The notes under the pieces: generated by a model
Seen by the model: the letters and a program-made list of their open reading frames with translations, nothing else
What the model was told of the DNA's origin: nothing
Databases searched by the model: none
Source: DATCRE01 sp964235605
GTDB taxonomy: Bacteria > Bacteroidota > Bacteroidia > Cytophagales > Cyclobacteriaceae
Direction of reading: 5' to 3'
NCBI GenBank assembly: GCA_964235605.1
Contig: CAXSCR010000011.1
Span: 22,313-86,312, forward strand
DNA: 64,000 bases
Made by a program: the position numbers and the translations under genes
Part shown: one piece after another, positions 61,555 to 64,000 of the stretch
Numbering within the stretch: position 1 is the first letter of the stretch
How the letters are laid out: the number at the start of each line of letters is the position of its first letter

Positions 61555-61898
61555 AGAAATTTCTGATCGGATTTCAATATGCGTTAAGAGGTGTTGCGTT
61601 GGCATTTATTAGTGATCGTAATATTCGCGTTCACGTTGTCATAGCTTTCCTCACTATAGCAGGTTCGTTTTACTATAACATAACATCAACCGAATGGTGC
61701 ATAGTCATTCTATGCATTGGTCTAGTAATTACAACCGAGTTGGTGAATACATCCATTGAAGATCTTGTAGACCTGGTTACTACTGAATGGAAACCCCTTG
61801 CAGGAAAGGTCAAAGATATTGCGGCAGGGGCAGTACTTGTTGCTTCAATTGCTGCGCTAATTATCGGCTTAATCATTTTTAGAAAACACGTGATATAG
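61551..61898 (+). CDS. dgkA: Diacylglycerol / undecaprenol kinase family protein (DgkA)
   Basis: The protein has 115 residues with three transmembrane helices. ITTELVNTSIEDLVDLV is the conserved active-site signature and AGKVKDIAAGAVLVASIAA the following helix; the first helices are NIRVHVVIAFLTIAGSFYY and WCIVILCIGLVI. It phosphorylates diacylglycerol or undecaprenol at the inner membrane. In this operon the latter would recycle the glycan carrier lipid (inference). It overlaps the GT gene by 4 nt. Confidence 0.9.
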   Translation: MKKFLIGFQYALRGVALAFISDRNIRVHVVIAFLTIAGSFYYNITSTEWCIVILCIGLVITTELVNTSIEDLVDLVTTEWKPLAGKVKDIAAGAVLVASIAALIIGLIIFRKHVI

Positions 61899-61906
61899 TA
61901 GCGCTG

Positions 61907-61936
61907 AAACCAGAGAAATGGTTTTTAAGTTTTAAT
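61907..61936 (+). terminator. Probable terminator after dgkA
   Basis: AAACCA (61907-61912) and TGGTTT (61919-61924) form a 6-bp stem with a GAGAAA loop, followed by TTAAGTTTTAAT. It lies 8 nt after the dgkA stop, at the end of the five-gene operon. Confidence 0.5.
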
Positions 61937-61987
61937 AAAAATGATAGTTGATTAAGCGTGATTTTTATTAACTATTGATATAAAAAA

Positions 61988-62042
61988 AGAATTCCTTCTC
62001 ATCATATGTTTTAGGTAAGGTGTTTGTTTTACCTGGAATTCT
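61988..62042. other. Nested inverted repeats in the gap before the tRNA nucleotidyltransferase gene
   Basis: Outer arms AGAATTCC (61988-61995) and GGAATTCT (62035-62042) enclose inner arms AGGTAA (62013-62018) and TTACCT (62029-62034). The two right arms are continuous, giving a long bulged hairpin. The 469-nt gap (61899-62367) has no gene. Its other contents are the dgkA terminator and a short heptamer repeat at 62255-62279. Confidence 0.4.
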
Positions 62043-62254
62043 AACCAGTTTAATAACGCTTTTTTATGAACTGGATTGGTTCAACTTCCAATATTACAAG
62101 CGATTTCTGGAATGATTGCGCTTTCAAACGATGATCTTTATCCGCAGTTTTTTCTTATTCGTTATGCCACTAGGTTTAGAAATAGAAATCTTTAACATGC
62201 GCCCCGACATGTGAGTCATCAGCATAAAACTTTAAAAAATCGAAGTAGCAACTC

Positions 62255-62279
62255 AAAGCTAGCAGCCAGAAGCTATAAG
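62255..62279 (+). repeat. Short heptanucleotide repeat (three units)
   Basis: AAAGCTA, GCAGCCA and GAAGCTA follow one another in register, then TAAG. It resembles the longer 7-nt arrays of the window in period but not in consensus. With only three units it could be chance. Confidence 0.4.
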
Positions 62280-62367
62280 TTTGATAAAAGCGATTTCCCT
62301 GATGCCAGAACGTTAAATATTTTTGTCTCACTACATTATCGCTAAATTTGAGCTGAAAATCCCGCAC

Positions 62368-63774
62368 ATGAATTTTGCATCATCATTAGACAATAAAATT
62401 TTTAAGACTATTGGGCATGTTGCGGATTCGCTTCAGGTTGAGGCATTTATTGTAGGTGGTTATGTGAGAGATCGGATTTTAAACAGACCTTCTAAAGATA
62501 TTGATTTTGTATGTGTTGGTAGTGGCATAAGCCTCGCGACCGAAGTGGCTCGTGCATTAGGACCTGATCACCATGTAACAATCTTTAAAAGTTTTGGAAC
62601 AGCGCAAATTCGATATGGAGATCTTGATCTGGAGTTTGTCGGAGCACGCAAAGAATCATACAGGTCAGAATCAAGGAAGCCGATTGTAGAGGATGGAACA
62701 CTTGAAGACGATCAGAAGCGTAGAGATTTTTCAATCAATGCATTAGCCATTCGTTTAAATAAAAAAGACTTTGGCGAGCTTGTAGATCCATTTGGTGGCG
62801 TGGAAGATTTAAAGAAAAAAATTATACGAACGCCCCTAGATCCTATTATCACTTTTTCTGATGATCCCTTGCGCATGATGCGCGCCATTCGTTTTGCGTC
62901 TCAACTTAACTTTGATATTGAAGCTGACACTTTCCAAGCTATAACATCACAAGGAGAAAGATTAAAAATTGTATCGCAAGAGCGCATCACAGATGAACTT
63001 AATAAAATTATTTTAAGTCCTGTTCCTTCTTATGGTTTTAAATTGCTTTTTCATAGTAAGTTGTTGAGGTATTTTTTTCCAGAGCTTGTAGCACTACACG
63101 GTGTTGAGTACGTGGGTGGCAATGCGCATAAAGATAATTTTTTTCATACGCTGCAAGTGCTCGACAATGTCTCTAAAATGTCTGATGACCTTTGGTTACG
63201 TTGGGCAGCTATTCTACACGACATAGCTAAACCTGCTACAAAGCGATATGATAAAGATCATGGCTTTACATTTCATGGACATGAAGATAAAGGTGCACGT
63301 ATGACACCAGGAATATTTAGAAGAATGAAATTACCTATGAACGAAAACATGCTTTTCGTCCAAAAGCTTGTGAGGTTGCATCTTCGGCCTATCCCGCTTT
63401 CAAAAGAAGTTACTGATTCTGCCATTCGTAGATTATTATTTGATGCCGGTAATGATGTTGATGCATTGATGAAACTTTGTCGTGCAGATATTACTTCTAA
63501 GAATAATGATAAAGTTAATCGCTTCCTCAAAAATTTTGATTTAGTGGAGCAAAAGATGGCTGAGGTTGAAGCCAAAGACAGCATTAGAAATTTTCAACCG
63601 CCCATTACGGGTGATGAGATAATAGCAATGTTTAAGCTGCCGCCCAGTCGTATTATTGGTGATATAAAAGAGCAAATTAAAGAAGCTATTCTTGAAGGAG
63701 AAATTCAGAATGATAGGCAGGAGGCGTTGATGTTATTAAATAAAATTGCTAAAGAACGGGGATTGATTGATTAA
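62368..63774 (+). CDS. tRNA nucleotidyltransferase / poly(A) polymerase family with HD domain
   Basis: The protein has 468 residues from ATG 62368. The frame is open to TTG 62323, but the ATG directly precedes the conserved region. The nucleotidyltransferase head shows AFIVGGYVRDRILNRPSKDI and DFVCVG. Then come RRDFSINALAIRL and DPLRMMRAIRFASQLNFDI. An HD domain (AAILHDIAKPATKRYDKDHG) lies in the C-terminal half. The usual role in Bacteroidota is CCA addition to tRNA 3' ends. A tRNA gene follows. Confidence 0.9.
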   Translation: MNFASSLDNKIFKTIGHVADSLQVEAFIVGGYVRDRILNRPSKDIDFVCVGSGISLATEVARALGPDHHVTIFKSFGTAQIRYGDLDLEFVGARKESYRSESRKPIVEDGTLEDDQKRRDFSINALAIRLNKKDFGELVDPFGGVEDLKKKIIRTPLDPIITFSDDPLRMMRAIRFASQLNFDIEADTFQAITSQGERLKIVSQERITDELNKIILSPVPSYGFKLLFHSKLLRYFFPELVALHGVEYVGGNAHKDNFFHTLQVLDNVSKMSDDLWLRWAAILHDIAKPATKRYDKDHGFTFHGHEDKGARMTPGIFRRMKLPMNENMLFVQKLVRLHLRPIPLSKEVTDSAIRRLLFDAGNDVDALMKLCRADITSKNNDKVNRFLKNFDLVEQKMAEVEAKDSIRNFQPPITGDEIIAMFKLPPSRIIGDIKEQIKEAILEGEIQNDRQEALMLLNKIAKERGLID

Positions 63775-63777
63775 TTA

Positions 63778-63805
63778 GTCGATGGTCGATAGTCCATTGT
63801 CGATA
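63778..63805 (+). repeat. Heptanucleotide repeat (four units) after the tRNA nucleotidyltransferase gene
   Basis: GTCGATG, GTCGATA, GTCCATT and GTCGATA follow in register, starting 3 nt after the stop codon. The consensus is GTCGATA, different from the AYTRGGN arrays at 47.6 and 56.7 kb but with the same 7-nt period and the same position directly behind a gene. Confidence 0.65.
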
Positions 63806-63888
63806 GTAACGATTGAGTTAATAATGCAGTTGTTAGATTAAAGAACAAAGTATATTTAAATGTGTGTATAAAAATATTTTCTAAATTT

Positions 63889-63919
63889 TTTGGAGAAACG
63901 AATGACAAAGGTATCTTTG
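63889..63919 (+). promoter_or_regulatory. Promoter of the tRNA-Asp gene
   Basis: TTTG at 63889-63892 and TATCTTTG at 63912-63919 are separated by exactly 19 nt, a full match to the Bacteroidota consensus TTTG-N19-TAnnTTTG. Transcription would start at about 63925, some 15 nt before the mature tRNA 5' end. Confidence 0.8.
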
Positions 63920-63940
63920 CACTCCATTTAAAAATTAGAT

Positions 63941-64000
63941 GGTCCGGTAGTTCAGCTGGTTAGAATGCCTGCCTGTCACGCAGGAGGTCGCGGGTTCGAG
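63941..64000 (+). tRNA. tRNA-Asp (GTC anticodon), truncated by the window edge
   Basis: The sequence begins GGTCCGGTAGTTCAG (acceptor and D-arm) and continues with the D-loop TGGTTAGAATGCC. The anticodon stem-loop is CCTGCCTGTCACGCAGG, with anticodon GTC at 63975-63977, and it runs into the T-arm start GGGTTCGAG at the window end. About 60 of the expected 77 nt are present; the T-arm 3' strand and the acceptor 3' strand lie outside. Confidence 0.95.

Overview
The window reads as chromosome of a member of the Bacteroidota, most likely of the order Cytophagales. It is AT-rich. Three secreted proteins end in type IX secretion (T9SS) sorting domains, one of them of the gliding-associated type B, and a PorP/SprF-like protein is present. 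The tRNA promoter matches the Bacteroidota consensus (TTTG, 19 nt, TAnnTTTG), and many starts lack a Shine-Dalgarno sequence or use TTG/GTG. No rRNA, CRISPR array, transposase or prophage gene was seen. The genus cannot be fixed from the sequence.

Positions 1-17.8 kb and 28.2-34.2 kb form a large exopolysaccharide or surface-glycan locus, cut off at the left edge. It holds a carbamoyltransferase (partial), two SGNH-hydrolase-like membrane proteins, a Wzc/GumC-like co-polymerase, a sulfotransferase, a flippase, several glycosyltransferases, an O-antigen ligase/polymerase, a half-length TolC-like protein, an acyltransferase, two polytopic GT-C-like proteins and a DprE1/DprE2-like epimerase pair. 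After the secreted-protein block come four more glycosyltransferases and an initiating sugar-phosphate transferase with a degenerate receiver domain fused to its N-terminus, next to a free-standing response regulator.

Positions 17.9-28.1 kb interrupt that locus with a surface-protein block. It contains two esterases of the same general fold with different export tails. One has FN3 and PA14-like domains and a type A sorting domain. The other is 1763 residues long, with 15 PKD-like repeats and a type B gliding-motility C-terminus, and it is followed 6 nt later by a PorP/SprF-like protein fused to a SPOR domain.

Positions 34.4-39.8 kb are a menaquinone operon (hotdog thioesterase, menF, menD, menB, menE) that lacks menC, menA and menH. 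From 39.9 kb the window is mostly housekeeping: histidine phosphatase, TPR protein, coiled-coil ribbon protein, Nif3-like protein, lpxK, a putative porin, miaE, a metallo-hydrolase, miaA, a glycosyltransferase, a secreted GH5 glycanase, an FKBP lipoprotein and ruvC. An overlapping operon at 57.4-61.9 kb joins a GT2, a PP2C-type phosphatase, a polysaccharide deacetylase, a MurG-like glycosyltransferase and DgkA. A tRNA nucleotidyltransferase gene and a truncated tRNA-Asp close the window.

Outside genes, the clearest signals are several hairpin terminators, two tandem direct repeats upstream of genes, and four arrays of degenerate 7-nt repeats, all between 47.5 and 63.8 kb. The most unusual items are the receiver-sugar transferase fusion, the PorP-SPOR fusion paired with a giant esterase-PKD protein, and the DprE1/DprE2 module in a Gram-negative polysaccharide locus.
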